Shown: one piece after another, positions 44,028-52,673 of the stretch
How positions within the stretch are numbered: the first letter of the stretch is position 1
Layout: each line of letters starts with the position of its first letter
Source: Xylanibacillus composti
Lineage (GTDB): Bacteria; Bacillota; Bacilli; Paenibacillales; K13
NCBI RefSeq assembly: GCF_018403685.1
Contig: NZ_BOVK01000003.1
Coordinates: 40,238-104,237 of the forward strand
Length of the DNA: 64,000 bases
Direction of reading: 5' to 3'
Program-made: the position numbers and the translations under genes
The notes under the pieces: generated by a model
Database searches by the model: none
What the model was told of the DNA's origin: nothing
What the model saw: the letters and a program-made list of their open reading frames with translations, nothing else

Positions 44028-45053
44028 GTGGCGAATCCACAACCAGATAAATTTACTCGGATTTCAAACGAACTTTATGAAGCCATCATGCAGACGGACT
44101 TTTCCAAGCGGCAGCGGAACATCCTCGATCTTGTGTTGCGCATGAGCTACGGATGTAGGAAAAAATTCGCCATCCTTCGACCCTCTGATTTTGAGCTTGC
44201 GGGTGTAGGTCGGAACCATGTTAAACAGGAATTGCAGTATCTATCATCTGCGAAAGTATTGGTGGTGGATGGCGACCTCATTGGTATGAACAAGAACTAT
44301 GAACAGTGGCGAGTCAACCTGATAAAAATGTTCGACCATGAGAAATTCAATAAGGTTCTGAAGCGCAATTTGGATGATGCAACAGTTCCTGAAATGGGAA
44401 TTAAAGTTCCCGAAACAGGAACTTTTAATCAAGTAAAAACTATTCCCAAAACAGGAACCGGAGTTCCCGAAACGGGAATTATAGAAAATGCAGAGTTCCC
44501 AAAACAGGAATACCAGAGTTCCCAAAACGGGAATAGTAGAGTTCCCAAAACGGGAATAGGCACAAGCCGCGAGCCCAGTCATGACGCGGCCTGCGGGGAT
44601 CTGAAAGAAAGTATTAAAGAAATATATAAAGAAAGTAGTAGTGGTACTAAGATACTTAATACTAATCAAGATACGGAGGAGCCGGAACAAGACAACAGCA
44701 CCAGCTTCCAGAATCTTTTCGGAATCTACCAGGACAATTTCACAGAAAACGGGGAGATCAAACCCTTGGAAGCGGAGTTGTTTGGTGGGCTGTTTGACGA
44801 TTACGGTGGCGAGTGGTTGCTGGAAGCAATGAGGGAGACCTATAGGCAGTCTCCTGAGAAACGTACTTTGGCTTATATACAAGGTGTGCTTCGCGGATAT
44901 GCGGAGCGAGGCGAAGCTGGTCCTGATCATAATCGCCAAAAGAGTAAGACAAGCAAGCATCAACGGGAACTTGAGGCTATTGATCAATTCATCGCAGAGG
45001 AGGAAAAACAGCGTGGAACTGAACGAGCTGGGCAAGCTTTACAAGATGATTAA
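44028..45053 (+). CDS. Phage replication initiator (O-type N-terminal, DnaD-like C-terminal)
   Basis: 341 aa. Residues 1-105 form a phage replication protein O-like winged helix (PDKFTRISNELYEAIMQTDFSKRQRNILDLVLRMSYG, then GRNHVKQELQYL). A low-complexity linker (120-190) follows, encoded by the iterons, then a DnaD-like region (LFGGLFDDYGGEWLLEAMRETY...YIQGVLRGY). Binds the origin inside its own gene and loads the helicase through the next product, by analogy with lambda O. GTG start. Confidence 0.85.
   Translation: MANPQPDKFTRISNELYEAIMQTDFSKRQRNILDLVLRMSYGCRKKFAILRPSDFELAGVGRNHVKQELQYLSSAKVLVVDGDLIGMNKNYEQWRVNLIKMFDHEKFNKVLKRNLDDATVPEMGIKVPETGTFNQVKTIPKTGTGVPETGIIENAEFPKQEYQSSQNGNSRVPKTGIGTSREPSHDAACGDLKESIKEIYKESSSGTKILNTNQDTEEPEQDNSTSFQNLFGIYQDNFTENGEIKPLEAELFGGLFDDYGGEWLLEAMRETYRQSPEKRTLAYIQGVLRGYAERGEAGPDHNRQKSKTSKHQRELEAIDQFIAEEEKQRGTERAGQALQDD
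44385..44680 (+). other. Phage replication origin: seven iterons plus AT-rich stretch inside the initiator gene
   Basis: Seven 16-bp iterons, consensus GTTCCCAAAACGGGAA, at 44385, 44406, 44442, 44463, 44495, 44518 and 44541; each contains the inverted repeat TTCCC-N5-GGGAA. An AT-rich stretch (about 44600-44680) follows, as expected for the unwinding element. Confidence 0.88.
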
Positions 45054-45345
45054 GCGCTATTATCCAAACTTTGATACAACGCCGGATGCCATGAGGGATG
45101 CGCACAGATTCCTGCGAGACATTGCGTATGAGGATGCTGTACGAAATGTTGAGCAGCACATCAAGACCAGAAGCTTCTGGCCGACGATCGCCGAGATTCG
45201 CGGCACCGTGCAGGCACCAACAGAACGCCACATACCCAACGTGGTTGAGACAAAGCTGATGCTGGATAGTTACCGCTCGATTGAATCAACGGGCCCAACT
45301 CCTGAGCAGCGAGAAAGGGTGAGACGCATTGGTCGATCCGTTTGA
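45013..45345 (+). CDS. Replicative helicase loader/inhibitor (G39P-like)
   Basis: 110 aa. LGKLYKMIKRYYPNFDTT and YEDAVRNVEQHIKTRSFWPTIAEIR match the SPP1 G39P fold, in which the disordered C-terminus binds the helicase. GTG start with GAGGAGG upstream. Lies between initiator and DnaB, as in SPP1 relatives. Confidence 0.82.
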   Translation: MELNELGKLYKMIKRYYPNFDTTPDAMRDAHRFLRDIAYEDAVRNVEQHIKTRSFWPTIAEIRGTVQAPTERHIPNVVETKLMLDSYRSIESTGPTPEQRERVRRIGRSV

Positions 45346-46771
45346 GGATATGCCGCCGGAGCCACCTGGTGAGAAACAGTTGCCCTGTGATCTGTCCGCT
45401 GAGCAGTCGGTGATCGGTGCGATCCTACTTGACCCGAAAGTGATCGAGCAGGCCGAAGATCGGCTGCGAGCGGAGGAATTTTACGATGAACGCCACAGCA
45501 TGATCTACGAGGCGATGCTGGAGTTGCGCGAGAGCGGCGCAGGGATTGACATGGTTACCCTGGGATCAACGCTTCGTGACAATGGACAATTGAGCAAGGC
45601 CGGAGGCATCGTGTATCTGACGCATTTGGCGTCGAGCGTGCCAAGCGCGGCTAACATCAGCCACTATGTGGAGATTGTCAAGGATAAACATTTGCATCGT
45701 CAAACGATCATCAGTCTGCAGCGGCAGCTCCGCCAGGCTATCCAAGCAGGTAGCGCAGAGGGGATTGTAGGGTCGATCCAAGAGATGGCCACGCAACTCG
45801 CTGACCAGGCTGTAGTCAAGTCGCCGATGATTCCTGTTGGTCAGGCGGCCATGGCAGCCTTCGAGGGATTGGAGCAGCGGGCAAGTTCAAAGTCCGATAT
45901 TACAGGGCTATCCAGCGGATTCATCGATCTTGACGGCATTACATCCGGCTTCCAGCGTAGCGATCTTATCATCGTGGCAGCCCGGCCATCGGTCGGGAAG
46001 ACGGCTTTCGCGCTGAATATAGGCCAGAACGTAGGTGCCCAGAACAGGAACACTGTTGCGATATTCAGCCTTGAAATGTCTGTGCAGCAACTTGTCATCC
46101 GGATGATGTGTGCGGAAGGACGCATCGATGCCAGCAGGATGCGTTCGGGCAAGCTGCTGCCGGAAGACTGGGAGAAGGTTACGATGGCGATCGGCCAATT
46201 GAGCGAGAGAGGAATTTTTATCGATGACAGTCCGTCCATGACGGTACTGGATATCCGAGCAAAGTGTCGGCAGTTGCAGAAGGAACAAGGACTCGATCTT
46301 ATATTGATCGACTATCTGCAGTTGATCGCTGGCCATAAGCGCCGGAATAACCGACAGGAAGAGGTATCCGATATTTCCCGTGCGCTCAAGCAGTTGGCCC
46401 GCGAACTGGATGTGCCGGTGATTGCTCTCTCGCAACTTAGTCGTGGTGTGGAACAACGCCAGGACAAGCGCCCGATGATGAGCGACCTACGGGAATCGGG
46501 CTCGATCGAGCAGGATGCGGACTTGGTAGCCTTCTTGTATCGCGATGACTACTACAACAGCGATTCCGAGAAGAAGAATATCATCGAAATCATCATTGCC
46601 AAGCAGAGAAATGGGCCCGTCGGCACGGTCGAACTCGTGTTCCTTAAGAACTACAACAAGTTTGTGAATCTGGACCGCCAGATGAGTGCCGAACTTGACC
46701 CTGAGCCTCATCCGCAGTCGCAGTCGAGCGGTCGCCCGATACCTGATATGTACCGGGGGAGGTCAGGCTGA
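45329..46771 (+). CDS. dnaB: Replicative DNA helicase (DnaB-type)
   Basis: 480 aa. N-terminal DnaB domain (LSAEQSVIGAILLDP), Walker A AARPSVGKTAFALN, LSLEMS-type IFSLEMSVQQL, Walker B LILIDYLQL, SQLSRGVEQRQDKRPMMSDLRESGSIEQDAD. Complete. TTG start at 45329 (AAGGGTGAG upstream); ATG 45350 is an alternative. Short Pro/Ser-rich C-terminal tail. Confidence 0.95.
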   Translation: MVDPFEDMPPEPPGEKQLPCDLSAEQSVIGAILLDPKVIEQAEDRLRAEEFYDERHSMIYEAMLELRESGAGIDMVTLGSTLRDNGQLSKAGGIVYLTHLASSVPSAANISHYVEIVKDKHLHRQTIISLQRQLRQAIQAGSAEGIVGSIQEMATQLADQAVVKSPMIPVGQAAMAAFEGLEQRASSKSDITGLSSGFIDLDGITSGFQRSDLIIVAARPSVGKTAFALNIGQNVGAQNRNTVAIFSLEMSVQQLVIRMMCAEGRIDASRMRSGKLLPEDWEKVTMAIGQLSERGIFIDDSPSMTVLDIRAKCRQLQKEQGLDLILIDYLQLIAGHKRRNNRQEEVSDISRALKQLARELDVPVIALSQLSRGVEQRQDKRPMMSDLRESGSIEQDADLVAFLYRDDYYNSDSEKKNIIEIIIAKQRNGPVGTVELVFLKNYNKFVNLDRQMSAELDPEPHPQSQSSGRPIPDMYRGRSG

Positions 46772-46908
46772 TGCAGGCTCAAAAAAAGATAAGGAGCGCA
46801 GAACCGGAGCGCTTGCGGCAGACTTTGATCCGGGACAGAGGCCGAGTGATCGGCGAGGTTTACCAACTCTGGCGCCGCCCGCAGAAGAAAAAGAGGAGGC
46901 ACCGATGA
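46771..46908 (+). CDS. Small basic phage protein, 45 aa
   Basis: MQAQKKIRSAEPERLRQTLI... ends RRPQKKKRRHR. ATG overlaps the DnaB stop (TGATG) with GGGGGAGG 8 nt upstream, and its stop overlaps the rusA start (ATGA). Perfect coupling makes it credible. Strongly basic: likely binds nucleic acid (inference). Confidence 0.72.
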   Translation: MQAQKKIRSAEPERLRQTLIRDRGRVIGEVYQLWRRPQKKKRRHR

Positions 46909-47321
46909 TTCGATTCACGATTTATGGGGAACCGGTCGCGCAAGGGCGGCCGCGAGCGTCCACAGCGGGTGGTTTCGTCAGGATGTATGATCCCAAAAAA
47001 AGCCGAGATTACAAGGATTACGTCCGGCTTGCCGCGGCAGATCATGCACCGCCTGAATTATTGCAAGGGCCGCTTGCGGTGATGGTGATCGCCTATCGAT
47101 CAATCCCCAAAAGCTTCAGCAAGCGGAAGGCGGCGGCTGCAGAAGCAGGTGAGATATTCCCGGTGTCCAAGCCGGATGCGGACAACTACTTGAAAGGTGT
47201 CAAGGACGCGCTCAAGGGCGTGATGTGGGTCGATGACAGTCAAGTGGTTGACGCTTACGCCCGCAAACGATACAGCATCAAGCCTCGCATTGAGGTCATA
47301 ATCAGACAACTGGGAGAGTGA
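46905..47321 (+). CDS. rusA: RusA-family Holliday junction resolvase
   Basis: 138 aa. IRFTIYGEPVAQGRPR, then KPDADNYLKGVKDALKGVMWVDDSQVV with the catalytic Asp residues of RusA. Resolves phage recombination junctions. AGAGGAGG upstream. Confidence 0.93.
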   Translation: MIRFTIYGEPVAQGRPRASTAGGFVRMYDPKKSRDYKDYVRLAAADHAPPELLQGPLAVMVIAYRSIPKSFSKRKAAAAEAGEIFPVSKPDADNYLKGVKDALKGVMWVDDSQVVDAYARKRYSIKPRIEVIIRQLGE

Positions 47322-47327
47322 TTGCGA

Positions 47328-48044
47328 ATGGCACAAGTAGATTTTAAGGCAACATTCGATGGACTGAATCTGGCCTCAAAGAATAAAGTGACGCTGGTAT
47401 TACCTGAAAATACATCGGATTTCATCTTGGGTAAACTCGTCCGAATGAAAGGTCAGGAACTTTTTGTCTCGTTTGAGGATCCACAGCAGGAATTGAATTT
47501 GGATGAGAGGCCAGAGCGCCGGGTCATGACATATACCACGGACCGTAGTGGCGTTGTTGAAGGAATCACGACTGAGGGAGAACAAATGGAATTTCCGACA
47601 GAACCGGGGGCAGGCTCCGACGATCCGGATAGGGATTTGGAAAAGTCCGGCGAGGATGATTCAGATGACACGATCGAACTTGACGATGACGCTGCAGACG
47701 GAGATGTGCGAAAGGACCAACTTTCTGATTGGGAACAAGCAATCATGAACGGCGAAGATCCAGCAGCTAAGCATGATACTCGTGAAGCAGACCTCAGTAC
47801 GGTTGAGGAAATCAACCTGACTGAAATCCCGAAAGAAGATCTAGAGCAATTCATCCTGCAGGAGCGTCCTGGATTTCCTGATATCGAAATTGACTTTCCG
47901 GCCCTGTTGGAGCGGAAGCGTTCCGGTGAAACGTGGATGAACATTGCGAATGCCGAAGGGTTATCGTCGGGTCAGTTGTCCAGCAAGTGGACGGCCTATA
48001 AAAAACTAGTAGCCAAAATGATGCGGGACGGAGGGGCAGCGTAA
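47328..48044 (+). CDS. Acidic phage protein, 238 aa
   Basis: Residues 1-75 beta-rich, 85-135 very acidic (DDSDDTIELDDDAAD), and the last 60 residues carry an HTH-like segment (NIANAEGLSSGQLSSKWTAYKKL). No family recognised. Start ATG 47328 (GGGAGAG upstream). Confidence 0.65.
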   Translation: MAQVDFKATFDGLNLASKNKVTLVLPENTSDFILGKLVRMKGQELFVSFEDPQQELNLDERPERRVMTYTTDRSGVVEGITTEGEQMEFPTEPGAGSDDPDRDLEKSGEDDSDDTIELDDDAADGDVRKDQLSDWEQAIMNGEDPAAKHDTREADLSTVEEINLTEIPKEDLEQFILQERPGFPDIEIDFPALLERKRSGETWMNIANAEGLSSGQLSSKWTAYKKLVAKMMRDGGAA

Positions 48045-48071
48045 GCTGCTCCCTCAATCCAACTTAACCCC

Positions 48072-48854
48072 ATGCGGAAGACACCAGGCGGGCTGAAGGA
48101 CCACCAAAAACAATTCATTGATGTGTTTCGGAGGGCGACTCACCGACATAACAGTTGGCAGGTTTGGGAGGACTTTGTCCTGATGGCTGCTTGCGCGATA
48201 TCGAACAAGGTGGATCAACAGCACTGGGAACAGCGTGAACAAATGTATATGGAGCGGTTTGGGCGATATGACGAAAAGGAGGCCCAAATCTTCCCGGAGT
48301 TGCTGGCCATCACAACGGAGGCACTGGATGCCAACCCGGAACAGGACTTTTTAGGATCACTCTTCATGCTATTGGAACTCGGAAACCATTGGAAAGGCCA
48401 GTTTTTTACCCCGTACAATCTTTGCAGAGCGATGGCGGACCTAACGGTTATAGATGTACCTCGTCGGATTCGCCAAAAAGGATTCGTCAGCGTCAATGAT
48501 TGCGCCAGTGGGGCGGGGGCTCTGCTGATCGCCTTTGCGAATGCAGCCAAGGCCAAGGGAGTCAATTATCAGCAACATGTCCTTTTCGTTGGCCAAGATG
48601 TCGATCTGACAGCAGTGGCCATGTGCTACGTGCAATTGTCCCTGCTTGGTTGCCCTGGTTATGTCATCGTGGCCAACACGCTCACGGAGCCAGTCGTTCC
48701 GCCGGACAGTCCAATGGTCTGGTATACACCGATGTACTTCCACAAAGTATGGCACTGGCGCCGACTATTTCGAGAGTTAGATCATTTGACCTCTACCCAT
48801 AAGCATGAACAAGAGATGATAGCAGAGGCTCCTGAGCAACTGACACTATTCTGA
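48072..48854 (+). CDS. N6-DNA methylase-like phage protein lacking the NPPY motif
   Basis: 260 aa. LGNHWKGQFFTPYNLCRAMA and VNDCASGAGALLIAFANA correspond to motifs X and I (SAM binding) of HsdM-type enzymes. The position of catalytic motif IV (NPPY/F) reads VANTLTEPVVPPDSP, so catalysis is doubtful. Family common in phages of Bacillota. SD is weak. Confidence 0.75.
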   Translation: MRKTPGGLKDHQKQFIDVFRRATHRHNSWQVWEDFVLMAACAISNKVDQQHWEQREQMYMERFGRYDEKEAQIFPELLAITTEALDANPEQDFLGSLFMLLELGNHWKGQFFTPYNLCRAMADLTVIDVPRRIRQKGFVSVNDCASGAGALLIAFANAAKAKGVNYQQHVLFVGQDVDLTAVAMCYVQLSLLGCPGYVIVANTLTEPVVPPDSPMVWYTPMYFHKVWHWRRLFRELDHLTSTHKHEQEMIAEAPEQLTLF

Positions 48855-48868
48855 CAAGGGTGAGCAGC

Positions 48869-49873
48869 ATGACGAATTACAGGGAATACAAGCTTACGCC
48901 AACAGAACTGGCGGCGTATGAGAAAAAGCTGAAATCATTGGAGACACCGCGTGTCCAGTGGAGACGGAATATGTCATTCGATCAGTTTCAACAAGCTTTG
49001 GCTGATGGCCGGAGCATGGAGGATATCACTCTTAAGCACTTTAACAACGATCCAAGAGAGCTGCGTAAGCAGCTCCGGGATTGGGGGATCACGATGGGGG
49101 AGGCGATTGAATTGGCAAAAGCAAAGGCAAAGGAAGTCGAAATCACTAAAGAAAAATATCTTCAGCGTCGATTGGCCGGTGAGGGGAGATCGACTATTAT
49201 GCGTTCTCTCGGGTTGAGTACAACAGTGTTTTATAGGCAACTCCGGGAATGGGGGATTCAAGAGCCAGACGCAGAAGACCGTGAGTTAGAGCTCATGGTT
49301 CCAGTCGAACCAGCCAAAGGGATCGATCAGCGAGTGGCCGAACAGCTTGAGCAGAAAGCGGAAGCGCGGGAAAACGCTTCTGCAGAGCAGAAGGAAACCG
49401 GCGATGAAATCCTTCAGCGCGTTGAGCAGCGTGCTGCTGATCAAGAGAAGGAACTCGCAAATCTACGGGCCGCATCAGCTCTCTGGGAGGCGGAAAGGGC
49501 CCGGAAAGACGAACGTATCAAGCAACTTGAAGATACTCTTTCGATGATGAAACGGTCTGCAGCATATGGAGTAAAAGGCAATGATGTTAGCTTGAGCATC
49601 CCTATCCCGTCCGTGGCCATCGCCAACGCCGAGCGCACTCGTATATACGCAGCTGTGGAAGCGTTAAGTGACGGTGTAGAGGCGGCTGATATTGATCGAG
49701 AGCGTGTAATGAGCGAGTTGTTTGATCTGCTGCAGCGTACTGTCAATTTCATCACTGCTGACCTGGCTGAATTGCATCCTGGCAAGAACGTGGCCGGGTA
49801 TGTGCGTGAATTCTTCGCTTATTACAATAATCGGCACATGGAGATCGTAACTGCCCAACAGGAGGCTGGGTGA
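48869..49873 (+). CDS. Phage protein with two HTH-like repeats and a coiled coil, 334 aa
   Basis: Two related segments (LADGRSMEDITLKHFNNDPRELRKQLRDWGIT and LAGEGRSTIMRSLGLSTTVFYRQLREWGI) look like duplicated HTH units, followed by a long Glu/Arg coiled coil (170-230). Unknown role. AAGGGTGAGC selects ATG 48869. Confidence 0.65.
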   Translation: MTNYREYKLTPTELAAYEKKLKSLETPRVQWRRNMSFDQFQQALADGRSMEDITLKHFNNDPRELRKQLRDWGITMGEAIELAKAKAKEVEITKEKYLQRRLAGEGRSTIMRSLGLSTTVFYRQLREWGIQEPDAEDRELELMVPVEPAKGIDQRVAEQLEQKAEARENASAEQKETGDEILQRVEQRAADQEKELANLRAASALWEAERARKDERIKQLEDTLSMMKRSAAYGVKGNDVSLSIPIPSVAIANAERTRIYAAVEALSDGVEAADIDRERVMSELFDLLQRTVNFITADLAELHPGKNVAGYVREFFAYYNNRHMEIVTAQQEAG

Positions 49874-49874
49874 G

Positions 49875-50105
49875 ATGCGGAATACGTTGGGGGACTTGAA
49901 TAACCATCTCTTTGCTCAGCTGGAACGTTTGTCTGACGAAGAATTGTCAGGCGATAAGCTGAACGAGGAAATTAATAGGGCCAAAGCAGTTACGAGTGTT
50001 GCATCCCAAATTATCGCTAACGGATCCCTTGTCTTGGAAGCGAAACGTCTGGCGGATGATCGAATTAATGCGGACACCAAGCTTCCGAAAATGCTGGAAG
50101 GATGA
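49875..50105 (+). CDS. Hypothetical phage protein, 76 aa
   Basis: Helical, unrecognised family common in phages (LNEEINRAKAVTSVASQIIANG). ATGA overlap with the next gene. Confidence 0.72.
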   Translation: MRNTLGDLNNHLFAQLERLSDEELSGDKLNEEINRAKAVTSVASQIIANGSLVLEAKRLADDRINADTKLPKMLEG

Positions 50106-50896
50106 CAATGCATCATAAATACACGGACGAACAAAGGGATTTTATTCGTGAGATTGCTCCTGGCCAATACAATCAAGACATTGCAGATATGTTCAATGAA
50201 AAGTTTGGTGCGCAGGTCACAGCAAGTCAAATCAAAAGCTATAAAGCTAATCACATGATACGGAGCGGAGTGAAGAGTAGGAGAACGGTTCCACAAGGTC
50301 TTTTCAATTGTGAACAAATAGAATTCATAAAAAAGCACGTAGCCGGATTGCACAACCAGGAACTAGCCGAACTGATCAATAATGAATTTAATTTATCCAT
50401 CACGGTAAGACAACTGAAGACCTGGAAAAAGAATCACGGACTGTCCAGTGGCTTAAAAGGTACCGAGGGAAAAGCGCCGCCTAACAAGGGTACGAGAGGC
50501 CTGTATAATGTCGGAGGCAACAAGACGTCCTTCAAGTCGGGCCAACGACCGGTGAATTACAAACCCGTTGGGTACGAACGAATTGATCGTGACGGATACG
50601 TACTTGTCAAAGTTCGGGATGACGGACCTTGGCACAAGCGCTGGAGACATAAACACAGAATTTTGTGGGAGAGTGCCAATGGTCCAATTCCAAAAGGTCA
50701 TGTACTGATTTTCCTCGATCAAAATAAGCAAAACATTGAATTGGACAACTTGATTTTGATACCGCAATCTAAACTACCGACGCTGAACAAGAAAGGCTTG
50801 CTCTATCATGATGCTGAACTTACCAAAACGGGAATCATCATAGCCGATCTATACCAAAAGATCGGAGAGAGAAAACGGCAATCGAGTAAACAATGA
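50102..50896 (+). CDS. HNH endonuclease with HTH repeats (homing type)
   Basis: 264 aa. Two N-terminal HTH-like repeats (YNQDIADMFNEKFGAQVTASQIKSY and HNQELAELINNEFNLSITVRQLKTW), then the HNH domain: HRILWESANGPIPKGHVLIFLDQNKQNIELDNLILI. A free-standing mobile nuclease inserted in the operon, AT-richer than its neighbours. Starts at ATG 50102 or 50108. Confidence 0.88.
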   Translation: MTMHHKYTDEQRDFIREIAPGQYNQDIADMFNEKFGAQVTASQIKSYKANHMIRSGVKSRRTVPQGLFNCEQIEFIKKHVAGLHNQELAELINNEFNLSITVRQLKTWKKNHGLSSGLKGTEGKAPPNKGTRGLYNVGGNKTSFKSGQRPVNYKPVGYERIDRDGYVLVKVRDDGPWHKRWRHKHRILWESANGPIPKGHVLIFLDQNKQNIELDNLILIPQSKLPTLNKKGLLYHDAELTKTGIIIADLYQKIGERKRQSSKQ

Positions 50897-50911
50897 GAAG
50901 GGTGATGCTTC

Positions 50912-51193
50912 ATGGACGATCGCCAACGACGTCGAATCTTTCAGAGAGTGAAGACCTTCAGCAATGATAAATTTTGGGAGTGGATGAACTGGCTGCACAG
51001 TCAGGCTTACGCTAAAGCAGTTCAACACTATACGGAGGCGGCGGAGATTGTTCTGCCGCCCCGGTATCAGAAAGCTCTCCACGACAAAGCGACAGAGATC
51101 CGGGAGCAGTGGGACGGTATGTCCACGGTTACGCTGGATGGAACGACCGGAACAGAGTTTGACCGTGTTATGGGGCAGGTGAAGGAGGAGTGA
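50912..51193 (+). CDS. Hypothetical phage protein, 93 aa
   Basis: Basic, helical, unrecognised (MDDRQRRRIFQRVKTF). GAAGGGTGATG upstream. Followed after 3 nt by the next gene. Confidence 0.65.
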   Translation: MDDRQRRRIFQRVKTFSNDKFWEWMNWLHSQAYAKAVQHYTEAAEIVLPPRYQKALHDKATEIREQWDGMSTVTLDGTTGTEFDRVMGQVKEE

Positions 51194-51196
51194 AAG

Positions 51197-51712
51197 TTGG
51201 CCGGTAAAAAATACGCTGATGTTGAGCATTATGAAGGGAAGCTCGCTAAGGTTATGGAACGGTTCGGTGCCCAGGAATGGAATTTTGATTGGTCGCGCCG
51301 CGGTGGATGGGTTGAGTTCCGCATCGATGGACAGCTGTACCGATTTGATCACAGTGTGGACAAGGCGAACGCGAATGGCCAGAAGATCCAATATGGCAGT
51401 GATGCTTTCGCACAGCTTGTCCTGGCGCTCGAGGATCTTGCTCGTCTGGCCGAGCGAGGCATCTACAAGCTGCAGACGTGGATTGAGGGTATGCGATACC
51501 TCCCGCCGCCGATCGAGCTGCCAGAATGCTTCCGCGATATGGGATTCAGCAGCCTTCCGGCAGACGTTGCTGCGATCAATGACCGGTACCGTGCGTTGGC
51601 AAAACGCAATCATCCTGATGTTGTTAAAGACGATGGCACAGCATTCAAAAATTTGCAGCGAGCTGCCGAGGAGGCAAGGCGATATTTGGAGGAAAGTGAT
51701 TTGCGAAAATAA
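51197..51712 (+). CDS. J-domain-like phage protein
   Basis: 171 aa. C-terminal 60 residues show the DnaJ pattern with the HPD tripeptide: MGFSSLPADVAAINDRYRALAKRNHPDVV. The N-terminal part is a separate domain (WNFDWSRRGGWVEFRIDGQLYRF). Could recruit host DnaK to phage replication complexes (inference). TTG start, GGAGGAG upstream. Confidence 0.8.
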   Translation: MAGKKYADVEHYEGKLAKVMERFGAQEWNFDWSRRGGWVEFRIDGQLYRFDHSVDKANANGQKIQYGSDAFAQLVLALEDLARLAERGIYKLQTWIEGMRYLPPPIELPECFRDMGFSSLPADVAAINDRYRALAKRNHPDVVKDDGTAFKNLQRAAEEARRYLEESDLRK

Positions 51713-51714
51713 AA

Positions 51715-51735
51715 AGCCACCGTTTTCCGGTGGCT
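51715..51735. terminator. Strong hairpin after the J-domain gene
   Basis: AGCCACCG/CGGTGGCT with a 5-nt loop. The A tract lies 5' of the stem, so it would terminate best on the minus strand; on the plus strand it lacks a T run. In 51736-51860 the string TTGCG recurs three times (51749, 51768, 51800) beside GGTGGC copies. Confidence 0.45.
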
Positions 51736-51870
51736 ACCTTGCGAATATATTTGCCAATACGGCCCTTTGCGAATAAATGCACACCTGTAGGTGGCCAAGT
51801 TGCGTAAATGCCCTTCGGCATATTTAAATTATACCAATTCAACTGGATTGTCAAGTGAGGAGTGATTTAC

Positions 51871-52185
51871 TTGAACATCGAGGAATGTATTGAATTTTTG
51901 GGCTACAGAATAGACCGGATCGATCAGCCGATGCTTGACCTATCCGTGCCGGCTGTGAATGGAATTACCGCTACAAATGAGGGATTGCAGGTTAATCGCA
52001 ATCGTTTATCCAAAATGGCTCTTCCGGACGAACAACTCAAGCAAGTCAAACGTGTATGGCTGGTTGGAATTTGGGACGATTCAAACGCGCGAGGGATATC
52101 GGTTTTTGAAGATGAAACAATGATTGGCGCGCTGCAGCAGGCTGTCGAGCACGTAAGAAAAAAACGAATGGAGGAGAAAACATGA
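51871..52185 (+). CDS. Hypothetical phage protein, 104 aa
   Basis: Unrecognised; MNIEECIEFLGYRIDRIDQP... TTG 51871 is preferred since GAGGAGTG lies 6-8 nt upstream; GTG 51862 is too close. Overlaps the ASCH gene by 4 nt. Confidence 0.6.
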   Translation: MNIEECIEFLGYRIDRIDQPMLDLSVPAVNGITATNEGLQVNRNRLSKMALPDEQLKQVKRVWLVGIWDDSNARGISVFEDETMIGALQQAVEHVRKKRMEEKT

Positions 52186-52673
52186 TTTTGCCAATGAAGG
52201 CGATTACCGTTTGGCAGCCGTGGGCGACGCTGATCGCGTTGCGACTCAAGCGACTGGAGACGCGAGGTTGGGCGACGTCCTACCGCGGTTCGCTGGCCAT
52301 CCATGCAGCCAAGTATATCGATCGCGAAGCTTGCGAACGGGAGCCGATCAAGTCGGCGTTAGCCGAGCACGCCTACGCGGCCGAAAATCTGCCGACGGGA
52401 GCGGTGGTGGCATTGGCTAGCTTATCAGGCTGTTACCGCATTTACAACACAGTTGATAATGGTGTGCATATCGTCAGATGCCCAAATGATGAATATGAGT
52501 TCGATAAGGTTCATTACATCGGAAGAAAAGAAGAAGTGTTTGGAGATTACACAGAAGGTCGGTATGCCTGGGAATTGACTGACGTTAGGAAGTTGGATGA
52601 GCCGATCCCGGCCAAAGGTAAGCAGCGGATCTGGAATTGGGAAGGAGGTACATATGAAGCAGCTAACTCATAA
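52182..52673 (+). CDS. ASCH-domain protein
   Basis: 163 aa. MKAITVWQPWATLIALRLKRLETRGWATSYRG and LAIHAAK form the ASCH/PUA-like RNA-binding fold. Some ASCH proteins are N4-acetylcytidine amidohydrolases; activity not shown here. ATGA start overlap. Confidence 0.85.
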   Translation: MILPMKAITVWQPWATLIALRLKRLETRGWATSYRGSLAIHAAKYIDREACEREPIKSALAEHAYAAENLPTGAVVALASLSGCYRIYNTVDNGVHIVRCPNDEYEFDKVHYIGRKEEVFGDYTEGRYAWELTDVRKLDEPIPAKGKQRIWNWEGGTYEAANS

